From NCBI RefSeq assembly GCF_900142845.1, contig NZ_FSRU01000001.1:1984001-2048000 (forward strand): a stretch of 64,000 bases of DNA, in the 5' to 3' direction. Source of the DNA: Paraburkholderia phenazinium (GTDB taxonomy: Bacteria > Pseudomonadota > Gammaproteobacteria > Burkholderiales > Burkholderiaceae). The notes below the pieces were generated by a model. It worked only from the letters and a program-made list of their open reading frames with translations. It did not search any database and was not told the DNA's origin. Every line of letters starts with the position of its first letter. The stretch's first letter is position 1. A program made the position numbers and the translations under genes. Shown in pieces: positions 1 to 10,331 of the stretch.

Positions 1-2
1 TT

Positions 3-1034
3 CTGGCGGAGTTCTCACGGGTGGCGGGCAAGGGCAACAAGGCGGCCAGCGTGGCCGCGTGGTGCCCCGCGTGGTATGCGGCCACCAGTACCTGCTATCT
101 GCTGATCCTCGGCCTGTATGCGATCCTGCCCGAGCATCACCTGGGCTGGCTGTGGCGTCTGACGCTTGCGTTCGGCGCGGTGCCCGCCATCGCGATCATT
201 CTGGTGCGCAGCCGCTATATCAGCGAGTCGCCGGTGTGGGCAGCGAACCAGGGCGATCTGGACGAAGCCGCGCGCATTCTCAAGCGCTCGTATGGGGTGG
301 ATGCGGTGGTCGAACGCAGCAGCGAGCCGGTCAAGGCGCCGCGTGCCGCGTCGTGGCGCAACTATGGCGTGCTGTTTAACCGCACCTACCGCAGCCGCAC
401 GATTCTCGCCGCGACCATTGGAGCGGCGTCCTCGTTTGGCTACAACGCGATCATCTTCGGCTTGCCGGTGATCATCACCAGCTTCTTTCATCAAGGACCG
501 CTGACGACGATCGTCGCCGCGCTGACGCTGAATCTGGCCTTTGCTTTTGTGGGCGGATTGATCGGCGTGCGCACCGCGCCGACTGTGGGAGCCTGGAAGA
601 TGACGGTGCTGGGGCACTCGCTGCAGTTCGCGTCGCTGATCGGGCTCGCGTTGATCGGCAAGCCGGGCAGCGGCGTACTGGTCGTGCTGGCTATCCTGCT
701 GCTGGGCGGCTATCTGTTCGGACAGGGCTTCGGGCCAGGCTCGCATTCGATGACTTACGCGTCGCTCAGCTATCCGACCTCGATTCGCGGCATTGGTGTG
801 GGGTTCAACCAGACGCTGGTGCGCTCGGCGTCGACGGTGTCGCTGTTTCTGTTTCCGGTTCTCTCGGCCGCGCTCGGGACGAAAGTGTTCTGGGTGATCG
901 CGGTGGCGCCGCTGACTTCGCTGCTGGTGTTGCTGGCTATCCGCTGGGAGCCGTCGGGGTACGACATCGACGCGGAGGATTATCTCGATCCGCTCGCGGT
1001 GGGCGGGCGTTCGGTTAACGCGGTCAACGCATAA
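3..1034 (+). CDS. MFS transporter, C-terminal part (5' truncated by window edge)
   Basis: The reading frame is open from base 3, so the true start lies upstream; 343 codons are visible. Hydrophobic segments alternate with short loops through the whole piece, as in the last eight or nine helices of a 12-helix major facilitator. The cytoplasmic loop ISESPVWAANQGDLDEAARI resembles the PESPRWL-type signature of sugar/aromatic-acid/metabolite-H+ symporters. The protein should sit in the inner membrane and move a small organic solute. It precedes the flavoprotein/ferredoxin pair by 177 bp, and a regulatory box lies between them, so it is probably a separate unit. The substrate cannot be read from the sequence; uptake of an organosulfur compound is only suggested by neighbours. 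Confidence 0.85.
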   Translation: MAEFSRVAGKGNKAASVAAWCPAWYAATSTCYLLILGLYAILPEHHLGWLWRLTLAFGAVPAIAIILVRSRYISESPVWAANQGDLDEAARILKRSYGVDAVVERSSEPVKAPRAASWRNYGVLFNRTYRSRTILAATIGAASSFGYNAIIFGLPVIITSFFHQGPLTTIVAALTLNLAFAFVGGLIGVRTAPTVGAWKMTVLGHSLQFASLIGLALIGKPGSGVLVVLAILLLGGYLFGQGFGPGSHSMTYASLSYPTSIRGIGVGFNQTLVRSASTVSLFLFPVLSAALGTKVFWVIAVAPLTSLLVLLAIRWEPSGYDIDAEDYLDPLAVGGRSVNAVNA

Positions 1035-1125
1035 CTGACCTGACCTGGTATGGCCTGGCGCGAGGACGGCACCCGGCGTCGACGCAGGTCGCTGGCTTCC
1101 AGGCGCGCTGCATTGGCAGCTAGCC

Positions 1126-1151
1126 CATATCCATAGCTGCAATGCTTGGTT
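1126..1151 (+). promoter_or_regulatory. Shared regulatory box 1 (upstream of flavoprotein/ferredoxin)
   Basis: CATATCCATAGC at 1126 is followed by TGCAATG and TTGGTT, ending at 1151. It carries all the conserved positions of the box found eleven times in the window (T3, A4, T5, A8, T9, G14, A16, T22, G24, T25). A -10-like GATAAC starts at 1171, 20 bp after the box, and the start codon is 60 bp away. It is probably an activator site overlapping or replacing the -35 element. Confidence 0.6.
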
Positions 1152-1211
1152 TGCCGATGCCCGCGGAGAGGATAACTTTCCAGATTGGTCCATCGAGACG
1201 GGAGGGGCTCC

Positions 1212-2855
1212 ATGAGCGTCGCAGGTCAGCAGGCAAGAAAAGTGGATGACGCGTCGGTAGGCGCGCGCTACGACGTCGACGTGCTGGTGATCGGCGGCGG
1301 CCCCGCCGGCACCTGGGCTGCGATCGGCGCAGCCGCGCGAGGCGCCAGGGTGGTGCTGGCGGACAAGGGGTACTGCGGCACCTCGGGCGCCACGGCGCCG
1401 GCCGGTACCGCGCTCTGGTACGTGGCGCCCGATGGCGAGGCGCGCAGCCGCGCCAAGGCAAGCCGCTTTGCGATGGGCGGCGCGTTGGCCGAACACGCCT
1501 GGATGGACCGCGTGCTCGAACAGACGTGGGTGAACGTCCAGCAACTGGCTGAGTGGGGCTATCCGTTTCCCGTCGATCAGGATGGCGAACAACGTCGCAC
1601 CTCATTGCAAGGCCCGGACTACATGCGCCTGATGCGCAAACGCGTCAAGGAGGCCGGCGCGAAGATTCTCGATCACAGCCCGGCACTGGAACTGCTGGTC
1701 GACGCTAGCGGTGCGGTGGCGGGCGCGGCCGGCGTCAACCGGCAAACCTCGGAGCGATGGATTGCGCGAGCGCGCGCCGTCGTGATCGCCACGGGCGGAT
1801 GCGCGTTTCAGAGCCGTGCGCTAGGCTGCAACGTCCTCACCGGCGACGGTCAATTGATGGCCGCCGAAGTGGGCGCCGAACTGTCGGGCATGGAGTTTTC
1901 AAACGCGTATGGGCTGGGGCCCGCGTTCTCGTCGGTCACCAAATCGCTGTTCTACAACTGGGCGACCTTCTACGACGCCGATGGCGTGAAGATCGAAGGC
2001 GCCGGGTCGTCGCATGGACGCGGCATCATTGCGCGCGAGTTGCAGACGCGCCCGGTGTTTGGCTGTATCGACAAGGCCGATGCGCAGATCCGCGCATGGA
2101 TGCGTACCGCGCAACCGAATTTCTTCGTGCCGTTCGACCGGCTCGGCATCGATCCGTTTACCCAGCACTTCCCGGTCACCTTGCGGCTTGAAGGCACCGT
2201 GCGCGGCACCGGCGGGCTGCATCTGCTGGACGAGCAATGCGCCACCTCGGTTGAAGGTCTATATGCGGCCGGCGACGCCGCGACACGCGAGCTGATCTGC
2301 GGAGGCTTCACCGGCGGCGGCAGTCACAACGCGGCGTGGGCGATGTCGTCCGGCCTGTGGGCCGGTGCGGGCGCGGCCGGGCATGCGCGTCAGGTGACGG
2401 GCGCGGCGCGCGCGCGTTCGCTGCGGCATGCCGGAGGTGTTGGCCTGCACGACGGAGGCGGCAGCAGCAGCTACGATAGTCAAAGCGTGGTGCAGGCGGT
2501 CCAGGCCGAAGTCTTCCCCTACGAACGCAACTGGACCCGCAGCGCCGATCTGCTCGACGACTCGCTGCAGCGGCTCGATGAGCTGTGGCTGAAACTGCGC
2601 GCCAGCGCTCCCGCGCGCGACGTGCAGGAAGCCGTGCGCGCACGCGAGGCCGCCGCGATGGTCGCGACTTCGCGCTGGATGTACCGCAGCGCGTTACAGC
2701 GGACCGAAACGCGCGGCATGCATCGTCGTCAGGAATACCAGGCACTGGACGATGGGCAGCACCATCGTCTGCTGAGCGGCGGGTTGGACGAAGTGTGGGT
2801 GCGCAAGACGCCGGTCGCTGCTTCCCCGGCTGTAGCAATGGGAGCGGCAGCATGA
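1212..2855 (+). CDS. FAD-dependent oxidoreductase, fumarate reductase/AprA-like flavoprotein
   Basis: This 547-residue protein has an N-terminal Rossmann FAD site, GGGPAG at residues 28-33 followed by an acidic residue after the second strand (LADKG). Near the C-terminus it has the family-typical LYAAGDA and GGFTGGGSHN segments. These place it in the succinate dehydrogenase/fumarate reductase/adenylylsulfate reductase flavoprotein superfamily. ATG 1212 is chosen over an upstream in-frame TTG at 1185 because GGGAGGGG lies just before it. Its stop overlaps the ATG of a two-cluster ferredoxin by 4 bp, so the two probably form an electron-transferring heterodimer. The substrate is unknown; a role in handling oxidised sulfur or an alkanesulfonate-derived carbon skeleton is inferred from context only. 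Confidence 0.85.
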   Translation: MSVAGQQARKVDDASVGARYDVDVLVIGGGPAGTWAAIGAAARGARVVLADKGYCGTSGATAPAGTALWYVAPDGEARSRAKASRFAMGGALAEHAWMDRVLEQTWVNVQQLAEWGYPFPVDQDGEQRRTSLQGPDYMRLMRKRVKEAGAKILDHSPALELLVDASGAVAGAAGVNRQTSERWIARARAVVIATGGCAFQSRALGCNVLTGDGQLMAAEVGAELSGMEFSNAYGLGPAFSSVTKSLFYNWATFYDADGVKIEGAGSSHGRGIIARELQTRPVFGCIDKADAQIRAWMRTAQPNFFVPFDRLGIDPFTQHFPVTLRLEGTVRGTGGLHLLDEQCATSVEGLYAAGDAATRELICGGFTGGGSHNAAWAMSSGLWAGAGAAGHARQVTGAARARSLRHAGGVGLHDGGGSSSYDSQSVVQAVQAEVFPYERNWTRSADLLDDSLQRLDELWLKLRASAPARDVQEAVRAREAAAMVATSRWMYRSALQRTETRGMHRRQEYQALDDGQHHRLLSGGLDEVWVRKTPVAASPAVAMGAAA

Positions 2856-3181
2856 TCGAGATCGTCAGCGAATCGCGCTGCACCGGTTGCAATATCTGTG
2901 TGCGGGCATGCCCGACCAACGTTTTCGAAGCGGTGCCTGGCGGCATTCCGCGCATCGCCCGCCAGGCAGACTGCCAAACCTGCTTCATGTGCGAGCTTTA
3001 CTGCCCGGAGGATGCGTTATTCGTGGCGCCGCACGCTGACGGCGCATGCACGGTCGACGAAGCCGCCGTAACCGAAGGCGCATTGCTAGGCAGCTATCGC
3101 GACGCGGTAGGTTGGGGCCGTGGCCGGCAGTCCACCGCGGTCGCCGACGCGACTTTCGAACTGCTGATTCGAGCCCATTGA
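2852..3181 (+). CDS. 4Fe-4S ferredoxin family protein (AprB-like partner)
   Basis: A 109-residue protein with two full cluster motifs: Cys10, 13, 16 and 20 followed by Pro, and Cys41, 44, 47 and 51 followed by Pro. Each CxxCxxCxxxCP set should bind one 4Fe-4S cluster. It starts at the ATGA overlap with the flavoprotein and is therefore translationally coupled to it. By analogy with adenylylsulfate reductase beta subunits it would shuttle electrons to or from the FAD subunit. The C-terminal 45 residues have no recognised motif and may wrap the partner. No signal peptide is seen, so it is cytoplasmic. Confidence 0.88.
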   Translation: MIEIVSESRCTGCNICVRACPTNVFEAVPGGIPRIARQADCQTCFMCELYCPEDALFVAPHADGACTVDEAAVTEGALLGSYRDAVGWGRGRQSTAVADATFELLIRAH

Positions 3182-3214
3182 AGCGCGCCGCGACCGTGCG
3201 TTCGCACTGTAGAT

Positions 3215-3240
3215 GTTTTGCATATGTGCAATGATTGGTT
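3215..3240 (+). promoter_or_regulatory. Shared regulatory box 2 (upstream of TauD-type dioxygenase)
   Basis: TTTTGCATATG at 3216 and TGCAATGATTGGTT at 3227-3240 match the common box; the TGCAATGnTTGGTT half is shared with box 1 except for one base. TTTACT at 3260 is a possible -10, 20 bp after the box. The dioxygenase ATG is 70 bp downstream. Confidence 0.6.
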
Positions 3241-3310
3241 GGAGCGGCGCGATGACGACTTTACTGTTGATGGATTGGCGTCCACCCAATCCGTCTATCA
3301 GGAGTCTTCC

Positions 3311-4258
3311 ATGAGTGCAGCCCTCTCAGCCGCCACGGCCTCGCTCCAGGTCGCGCCGCTCTCGGCGCATATCGGCGCGGAAATTCACGGTGTCGATCTC
3401 ACGCAGAAGCTCTCGGCCCAGCAGGTCGCCGAGATACGCGCGGCTTTGCTGAAGTGGCGGGTGGTGTTCTTTCGCGAGCAGTTTCTCACGCACGAGCAGC
3501 ACGTCGCGTTTTCGGCGCAATTCGGCGAACTGACGCTCGGCCATCCGGTATTCGGACACGTGGACGGCTATCCGCAGATCTACTCCATCTCCAAGTTTCG
3601 CAAGGCCACGCGCTTCGAGGGCGCCACGCTGCTAAGGCCGTGGACCGGCTGGCATACCGACGTCACCGCAGCGGTCAATCCGCCCTACGCGTCGATTCTG
3701 CGCGGCGTCACGATCCCGCCGTTCGGCGGCGACACCCAGTGGACCAATCTCGTCATCGCTTACGACAAGTTGTCCGAACCGTTGCGGGCGTTCGTCGACG
3801 GTCTGCGTGGCGTGCACCGCTTTACCCCGCCGGCCGGGGCGAGCGGCACGGAGGCGTTTGTGCAGGCGGTGTCGCAACGCACGCTGGTGACCGAGCATCC
3901 GCTGGTGCGCGTGCATCCGGAAACCGGGGAACGTGCCCTGTATGTGAGTCCGAGTTTCCTGAAGCACATTGTCGGCGTGACGCCGCGTGAAAGTCAGGCG
4001 CTGCTCGAACTGCTCTGGGAGCACGTGACGCGCCCCGAATTCACGGTGCGTTTCAAATGGGAGCCGGGCAGCATTGCGTTCTGGGACAACCGCGCCACGG
4101 CCCATCTCGCGCCCACGGATATCTTCGATCTCGACTTCGACCGCCAGTTGTATCGCACCACCCTGGTGGGCGACGTGCCGGTTGGACCCGACGGCAGGGC
4201 ATCGATTTCATTGGAAGGCTCGCCGGTCGGCGCGGCGGCCGCCATTGCATTGAATTGA
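3311..4258 (+). CDS. TauD/TfdA family Fe(II)/2-oxoglutarate dioxygenase
   Basis: This 315-residue enzyme should hydroxylate the carbon next to a sulfonate or sulfate ester and release sulfite or sulfate, using 2-oxoglutarate and O2. The metal triad is visible: His115 and Asp117 in WHTD and His265 in the RATAHLAP segment. The 2OG-binding Arg lies in the following RQLYRTT stretch (about 278-282). The length is normal for TauD/AtsK. ATG 3311 is preceded by AGGAG. The closest substrate class (taurine, alkanesulfonate, alkyl sulfate) cannot be fixed by eye. A second flavin monooxygenase gene follows 53 bp later, so the two probably form one unit driven by box 2. Confidence 0.92.
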   Translation: MSAALSAATASLQVAPLSAHIGAEIHGVDLTQKLSAQQVAEIRAALLKWRVVFFREQFLTHEQHVAFSAQFGELTLGHPVFGHVDGYPQIYSISKFRKATRFEGATLLRPWTGWHTDVTAAVNPPYASILRGVTIPPFGGDTQWTNLVIAYDKLSEPLRAFVDGLRGVHRFTPPAGASGTEAFVQAVSQRTLVTEHPLVRVHPETGERALYVSPSFLKHIVGVTPRESQALLELLWEHVTRPEFTVRFKWEPGSIAFWDNRATAHLAPTDIFDLDFDRQLYRTTLVGDVPVGPDGRASISLEGSPVGAAAAIALN

Positions 4259-4311
4259 GGGCGACGCGCCATCGAGGGCGCGTCCCATGCGTTTATACAA
4301 GGAAAGCAGGC

Positions 4312-5529
4312 ATGCAGGTCTTACAGGAAAACGCCGCGCAGTCGCGGCTCCAGGCGGCATTGTCCGCGTTGCCCGCATTGGCGGAAGCGATCGGCACAGA
4401 CGCCGCGCAGCGGGAGGCGCGACGCGAGTTGCCGTTCGATGCGTTCACGCTGTTTCGGGAGTCGGGGCTAGGCGTGTTGCGTCTGCCGGTGGAGTGGGGC
4501 GGTCTTGGCGGCACGCTGGAAGATCTGTTTCAGGTGATCACTACCCTGGCTGCGCATGAGTCGAATGTCGCGCACGCGTTGCGGATTCATTTCGATCTGA
4601 CCGAAGCGCTGGTGCTGTCGCCGCGCTCCACCTTTAACGATACGCAGATCGAGCGCTTGCAGAAGGGCGCGATTTTCGGCGGCGCATCGACTGAACTGGG
4701 CACTTCGCGCCCCGGCGAAATCACCACGAAGCTGGTGCGCGACGGCGCTCACTATCGTGTGACGGGCCGCAAATTTTATTCGACCGGAACCGCGTTTTCC
4801 GACTATGCGCGCATCAACGTGCAGGATGAAAACGACCAGAACGTGTCGATCGTGATTCCGGTAGCACGCGAAGGCCTGCAGGTTCTCGACGATTGGGACG
4901 GCATGGGCCAGCGCATGACCGCGAGCGGCGGCCTCGTGCTGGACAACGTTCGTGTGTATGCGCATGAAGTCGCGCTACGCGGCAATACGACGCTGGCGGG
5001 ACGGCACGGCGGTGCGTTGCGGCAATTGCATCTGGTGGCGGTGGCGGCCGGCATTGTGCGCAACATCGTTGAGGATGCGCGCCGCTATGTCACGCAGTTT
5101 GGTCGGCCCGTGCTGCATAGTCCCGCACCGTCGGCGCGTGAAGATGGTTTCGTGCAGCAGGTGGTGGGCGATCTCGCGGCGCATAGCCTGTCGATCGATT
5201 CGTTAGTGCAGCAAAACGCTCGCACCCTCGACCGCTCTGCGAATGCGATCCGCAAAGGCGCCGGCAACGCCGAAGAGCGGGTGCTGGAAGGCGCGCTAGC
5301 TACAGCCAAAACCCAACTGGTGGTCAGCAAGCTGGCGCTGTATGCGGGCGAACGTCTGTTCGAAATCGGCGGGGCGTCGGCCACGGCGCGCTCGCATAAC
5401 TTCGATCGCCACTGGCGCAACCTGCGCACGATCTTCAGCCATAACCCGCTGCTGCACAAGGCGCGGGTCATCGGCGATTACGAGCTGAACGGCGTGACCA
5501 CGCATCTGACCGAGGGGCGGGTGTTCTGA
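4312..5529 (+). CDS. Acyl-CoA dehydrogenase-fold flavin monooxygenase (DszC/SfnC-like)
   Basis: A 405-residue protein with the acyl-CoA dehydrogenase layout: helical N-domain, a middle beta domain with GGASTELGTSRPGEI (about residues 123-137), and a helical C-domain. Instead of an evident catalytic glutamate it shows the TGRKFYSTGTAFSDYARI stretch typical of FMNH2-dependent members such as dibenzothiophene monooxygenase DszC and sulfur-acquisition proteins of the SfnB/SfnC group. It would use reduced flavin from a separate reductase to oxygenate an organosulfur substrate. It follows the TauD-type dioxygenase on the same strand. The split between true monooxygenase and dehydrogenase activity is uncertain. 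Confidence 0.8.
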   Translation: MQVLQENAAQSRLQAALSALPALAEAIGTDAAQREARRELPFDAFTLFRESGLGVLRLPVEWGGLGGTLEDLFQVITTLAAHESNVAHALRIHFDLTEALVLSPRSTFNDTQIERLQKGAIFGGASTELGTSRPGEITTKLVRDGAHYRVTGRKFYSTGTAFSDYARINVQDENDQNVSIVIPVAREGLQVLDDWDGMGQRMTASGGLVLDNVRVYAHEVALRGNTTLAGRHGGALRQLHLVAVAAGIVRNIVEDARRYVTQFGRPVLHSPAPSAREDGFVQQVVGDLAAHSLSIDSLVQQNARTLDRSANAIRKGAGNAEERVLEGALATAKTQLVVSKLALYAGERLFEIGGASATARSHNFDRHWRNLRTIFSHNPLLHKARVIGDYELNGVTTHLTEGRVF

Positions 5530-5686
5530 CGCGTAGTATGTGCGATTCGCCGCACGCCCGACGCGAACCGGACCCTCGCGTTTATCGAGCGACGCACTGA
5601 CCCGCCAGACGAGGTGCAACCGGAGAAATTCGACGCCCTGTGCGTCCGGTCGGCTATCATGCCTATCCTCTCCGAAGTAGCTCCTT

Positions 5687-7366
<1,680 letters not shown>

Positions 7367-7696
7367 GTTAACCCCCAAGGCAGTTCCAGTCTGGAAGCTG
7401 TCATCGCGCTCGCATCGCGCGTTGCGTTCGCACGTGCGCATCCAGCGCGACCTGACACGCTCGCCAGCACCGAAACGGTGCGCCTGTACCGTTGCGCCGA
7501 ACGCGATATATCGATAGCAGGATGTGTTGGTTCATTAGCCAATCCGTCGTTGCTACGATCAAGCTCTCCGGCCGGTCTCCCGGGCAAGGACCGATCCCTT
7601 CCGACATCTCCGTGTCGCAGGTTTCCTGCGCGTGGAGACGGCCGCATGCAACTCCCCTGAAAACACCTGCACTGCTGGCGAAAGGAAGCGAATTAC
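7367..7696. other. Intergenic region, 330 bp, promoter of Opp-type system 1
   Basis: No gene is supported here. It holds a short inverted repeat, AACGGT at 7474-7479 against ACCGTT at 7488-7493, directly followed by regulatory box 3 (7507-7532) and a TGCTACGAT extended -10-like sequence at 7551-7559. The 140 bp between that promoter and the start codon would form an untranslated leader. Confidence 0.5.
7507..7532 (+). promoter_or_regulatory. Shared regulatory box 3 (upstream of Opp-type system 1)
   Basis: TATATCGATAGCAGGATG and TTGGTT (7527-7532) align without gaps to box 1 with matches at all invariant positions. TACGAT at 7554, preceded by TG at 7551, is a possible extended -10, 22 bp after the box. 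The binding-protein start codon is 164 bp downstream. Confidence 0.6.
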
Positions 7697-9301
7697 ATGG
7701 CTGGGCTGAATCGACGCGAGTTTCTGATTTCATCGGGCGCTGCATTGGCTGCGGCAGGCATGCCGACCCTGGCGCGGGCCCAGGGCGAGAGCGCCGCACC
7801 GAAGCGGGGCGGTACGCTCAACGTGCTGATCAACCCCGAGCCGCCGGTGCTGGTGTCGATCTTTCAGACCACTGGGCCTGCGCTGGCGGCCAGTTCGAAA
7901 GTGCTGGAAGGCCTGCTGGCATACGATTTCGATCTGCGTCCGCAACCTCAGCTCGCCACCGCCTGGACGGTCAGCCCGGACGGCCTGAAATACACCTTCA
8001 CGCTGCGGCAAAACGTGAAGTGGCACGACGGTCAGCCGTTTTCTTCGGAGGACGTCGCGTTTTCGATCGACCTCCTGAAGTCCGTGCATCCGCGCGGACG
8101 CAGCACGTTCGCCAACGTGACACGCGTCTCCACACCCGACGCGCGCACCGCCGTCATCGAATTGTCGAAACCGGCGCCGTACCTGCTCAAGGCGCTGTCC
8201 GCCGGAGAATCGCCGATCGTGCCGAAGCATCTGTATGCCTCGGGCGATCCGCTCAGCAATCCTCACAACAACGCGCCGATCGGCACCGGCCCATATCGCT
8301 TCAAGTCGTGGACGCGCGGCGCCAATATCGTCTACGAGCGCAATCCCGACTACTGGGCGCCGGGCAAGCCGTACATCGACACGCTGATCTTCAAGGTGAT
8401 TCCGGATGCGGCCGCGCGTTCGGCGGCCTTCGAAACGGGCGCGCTGGATCTGGGCGGCGAGAACCCGGTGCCGCTCACCGACTTGCCGCGCCTGATGCAA
8501 CTGCCGCAGCTTGCGGTCGAAACGCGCGGTTACCGCTTTCTCGAGCCGCTCTCCGAGGTCGACTTCAATCTCGACCATCCGATCCTCAAGGATCTGCGAG
8601 TGCGCCAGGCCATTGCCCACGCGATCAATCCGCAGGTCGTGCAGCGCACGATCGCTTACGGTTACGCCGACCTTTCGCCGACCCCGATCACGCCGGCCTC
8701 GCCGTATCACGATGCCAAACTCGCGCCGTACGCGTTCGATATCCAAACCGCGGAGAAACTGCTCGACGCCGCGGGCTATCCGCGCAAGGACGGCGGCGTA
8801 CGCTTCAGCCTGACTCACGACTACCTGCCGTATGGCGACCTGTACCAGCGCCAGGCGGACTATGTGAAATCGGCCTTGTCCAAGATCGGCATCGACGTCA
8901 CGGTGCGCTCGCAGGACTTGCCCGCGTTTCTCAAGCGCGTCTACGCGGACCGCCAGTTCGACTTCACGAGTATCGGCGTGAACACGCTGTTCGATCCGAG
9001 CGTGGGCGTGCAGCGTCTCTACTGGTCCAGGAACATCCGCCCCGGCGTACCGTTTTCGAACGCGCCGCATTACAGCAATCCGGAAGTGGACCGTCTGCTC
9101 GAAGCCGCCTCGGTGGAAACCGACGAGAGCAAACGCGTCGTGCTGTATCAGCAGTTCCAGCAAATCGTCTATCGCGACCTGCCGATTCTGAATCTGGTCG
9201 CGCCGCGCATGGTTACGCTCGCCAACCGTCGCGTGCACAACCATACGGTGAGCGCCCAGGGCCTCGAAGGCAATCTGGCCGACGTGTACCTGAGCGCCTG
9301 A
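7697..9301 (+). CDS. ABC transporter substrate-binding protein, family 5 (Opp/Dpp type)
   Basis: This 534-residue periplasmic receptor starts with a Tat-type signal, NRREFLIS at 5-12, then a hydrophobic stretch and ARA cleavage near 27. The mature part has the family-5 hallmarks: TAWTVSPDGLKYTFTLR, WHDGQPFSSEDVAFS and APIGTGPYRFKSW. It delivers its ligand to the two permeases directly downstream. It is strikingly similar along its length to the orphan binding protein at 24982 (for example STFANV and SPIVP-HLY-SGDPL-NPHN-APIGTGP are shared). Family members carry peptides, glutathione, nickel or opines. The regulatory box and the sulfur neighbours suggest a sulfur-containing ligand, which is an inference. 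Confidence 0.92.
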   Translation: MAGLNRREFLISSGAALAAAGMPTLARAQGESAAPKRGGTLNVLINPEPPVLVSIFQTTGPALAASSKVLEGLLAYDFDLRPQPQLATAWTVSPDGLKYTFTLRQNVKWHDGQPFSSEDVAFSIDLLKSVHPRGRSTFANVTRVSTPDARTAVIELSKPAPYLLKALSAGESPIVPKHLYASGDPLSNPHNNAPIGTGPYRFKSWTRGANIVYERNPDYWAPGKPYIDTLIFKVIPDAAARSAAFETGALDLGGENPVPLTDLPRLMQLPQLAVETRGYRFLEPLSEVDFNLDHPILKDLRVRQAIAHAINPQVVQRTIAYGYADLSPTPITPASPYHDAKLAPYAFDIQTAEKLLDAAGYPRKDGGVRFSLTHDYLPYGDLYQRQADYVKSALSKIGIDVTVRSQDLPAFLKRVYADRQFDFTSIGVNTLFDPSVGVQRLYWSRNIRPGVPFSNAPHYSNPEVDRLLEAASVETDESKRVVLYQQFQQIVYRDLPILNLVAPRMVTLANRRVHNHTVSAQGLEGNLADVYLSA

Positions 9302-9313
9302 CCGGGAGCCGCC

Positions 9314-10294
9314 ATGAGCCGACGTTTGCGTTTCAGCACGATTGCGCGTCGCACAGCGTGGCAGGCATTGCCGACGGTGGCCGGCATCGTCGTCCTGAAC
9401 TTCTTCCTGCTCAAGCTGATGCCGGGCGACGCGGCCGACGTGATCGCCGGCGAGTCCGGTTCCGCGACCGTGGAAACCATGCAGGTGCTGCGTGCGAGGT
9501 TCGGTCTCGATCAGCCGGTCCTGCATCAGTTGTGGTCGTACCTGTCGCATCTCGCGCACTTTAGCCTCGGTTATTCGCCGCGTTACGACATGCCGGTGAT
9601 GCAGCTGATCCTGTCGCGCCTGCCGAATACGCTGCTGCTGATGGGCGTGGCGTTGTCGCTGGCGCTGGTGGTGGGTGTCACGCTGGGCGCGGTGATGGCG
9701 CATTGGGCCGGCAAGTGGCCCGACCGCGTGCTCTCGGTGCTGGCGCTGCTGCTCTATTCGACGCCGGGTTTCTGGATCGGCCTGCTGGCGATCGTGCTGT
9801 TTTCGGTGCGGCTCGGCTGGCTGCCGAGTGGCGGCAATCTGACCATCGGCGTGCAACTGCATGGCTTCGCGTACTTCGTGGACGCGCTCAAGCATGTCCT
9901 GCTGCCGGCTGCCACGCTCGCGACGTTCTTCGTCGCCATCTATGCCCGCCTCACGCGCGCCGCAATGCTCGAAGTGCAGCGGCAGGATTTCGTTCGTACG
10001 GCGCAGGCGAAGGGGCTGCATCCGTGGCGCGTGACCGTGCGTCATGTGTTGCGCAATGCGCTGATGCCGCTCACCACGATCGTCGGGATGCACTTCGGCA
10101 CGCTGCTGGGCGGCGCGGCCGTCACGGAGACGGTGTTTAGCTGGCCCGGCCTCGGCCGGCTCGCGCTGGATGCCGTGATGGCGCGCGATTTCAGCGTGCT
10201 GCTGGGCGTGCTGTTGCTGTCCTCGCTGCTGGTGATCGTCGCGAACGTGGTGGTGGATCTGTTGCAGGTATGGCTCGATCCGCGTGTTGCCTGA
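9314..10294 (+). CDS. ABC transporter permease, DppB type
   Basis: A 326-residue inner-membrane protein with about six hydrophobic segments. The long first periplasmic loop (LMPGDAADVIAGESGSATV... to the second helix) is typical of DppB/OppB. The cytoplasmic ATPase-contact loop is visible as AKGLHPWRVTVRHVLRNALM (about 231-250). It lies 12 bp after the binding-protein gene and 37 bp before its partner permease, so it belongs to one operon. It should pair with the DppC-type protein to form the channel. Confidence 0.93.
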   Translation: MSRRLRFSTIARRTAWQALPTVAGIVVLNFFLLKLMPGDAADVIAGESGSATVETMQVLRARFGLDQPVLHQLWSYLSHLAHFSLGYSPRYDMPVMQLILSRLPNTLLLMGVALSLALVVGVTLGAVMAHWAGKWPDRVLSVLALLLYSTPGFWIGLLAIVLFSVRLGWLPSGGNLTIGVQLHGFAYFVDALKHVLLPAATLATFFVAIYARLTRAAMLEVQRQDFVRTAQAKGLHPWRVTVRHVLRNALMPLTTIVGMHFGTLLGGAAVTETVFSWPGLGRLALDAVMARDFSVLLGVLLLSSLLVIVANVVVDLLQVWLDPRVA

Positions 10295-10331
10295 CGCTGG
10301 CCGCCGCTTTGTTTTGTTCAAGAGGCATTGA

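Noticed and set aside
15..1592. A 525-codon open frame on the minus strand opposite the MFS gene
   Set aside because: It is rich in Arg, His and Gln, has no recognisable motif, and runs against clear MFS and flavoprotein genes; it is a high-GC antisense shadow.
5540..5555. GTGCG/CGCAC hairpin after the DszC-like gene as a terminator
   Set aside because: The stem is only 5 bp and is not followed by T residues.
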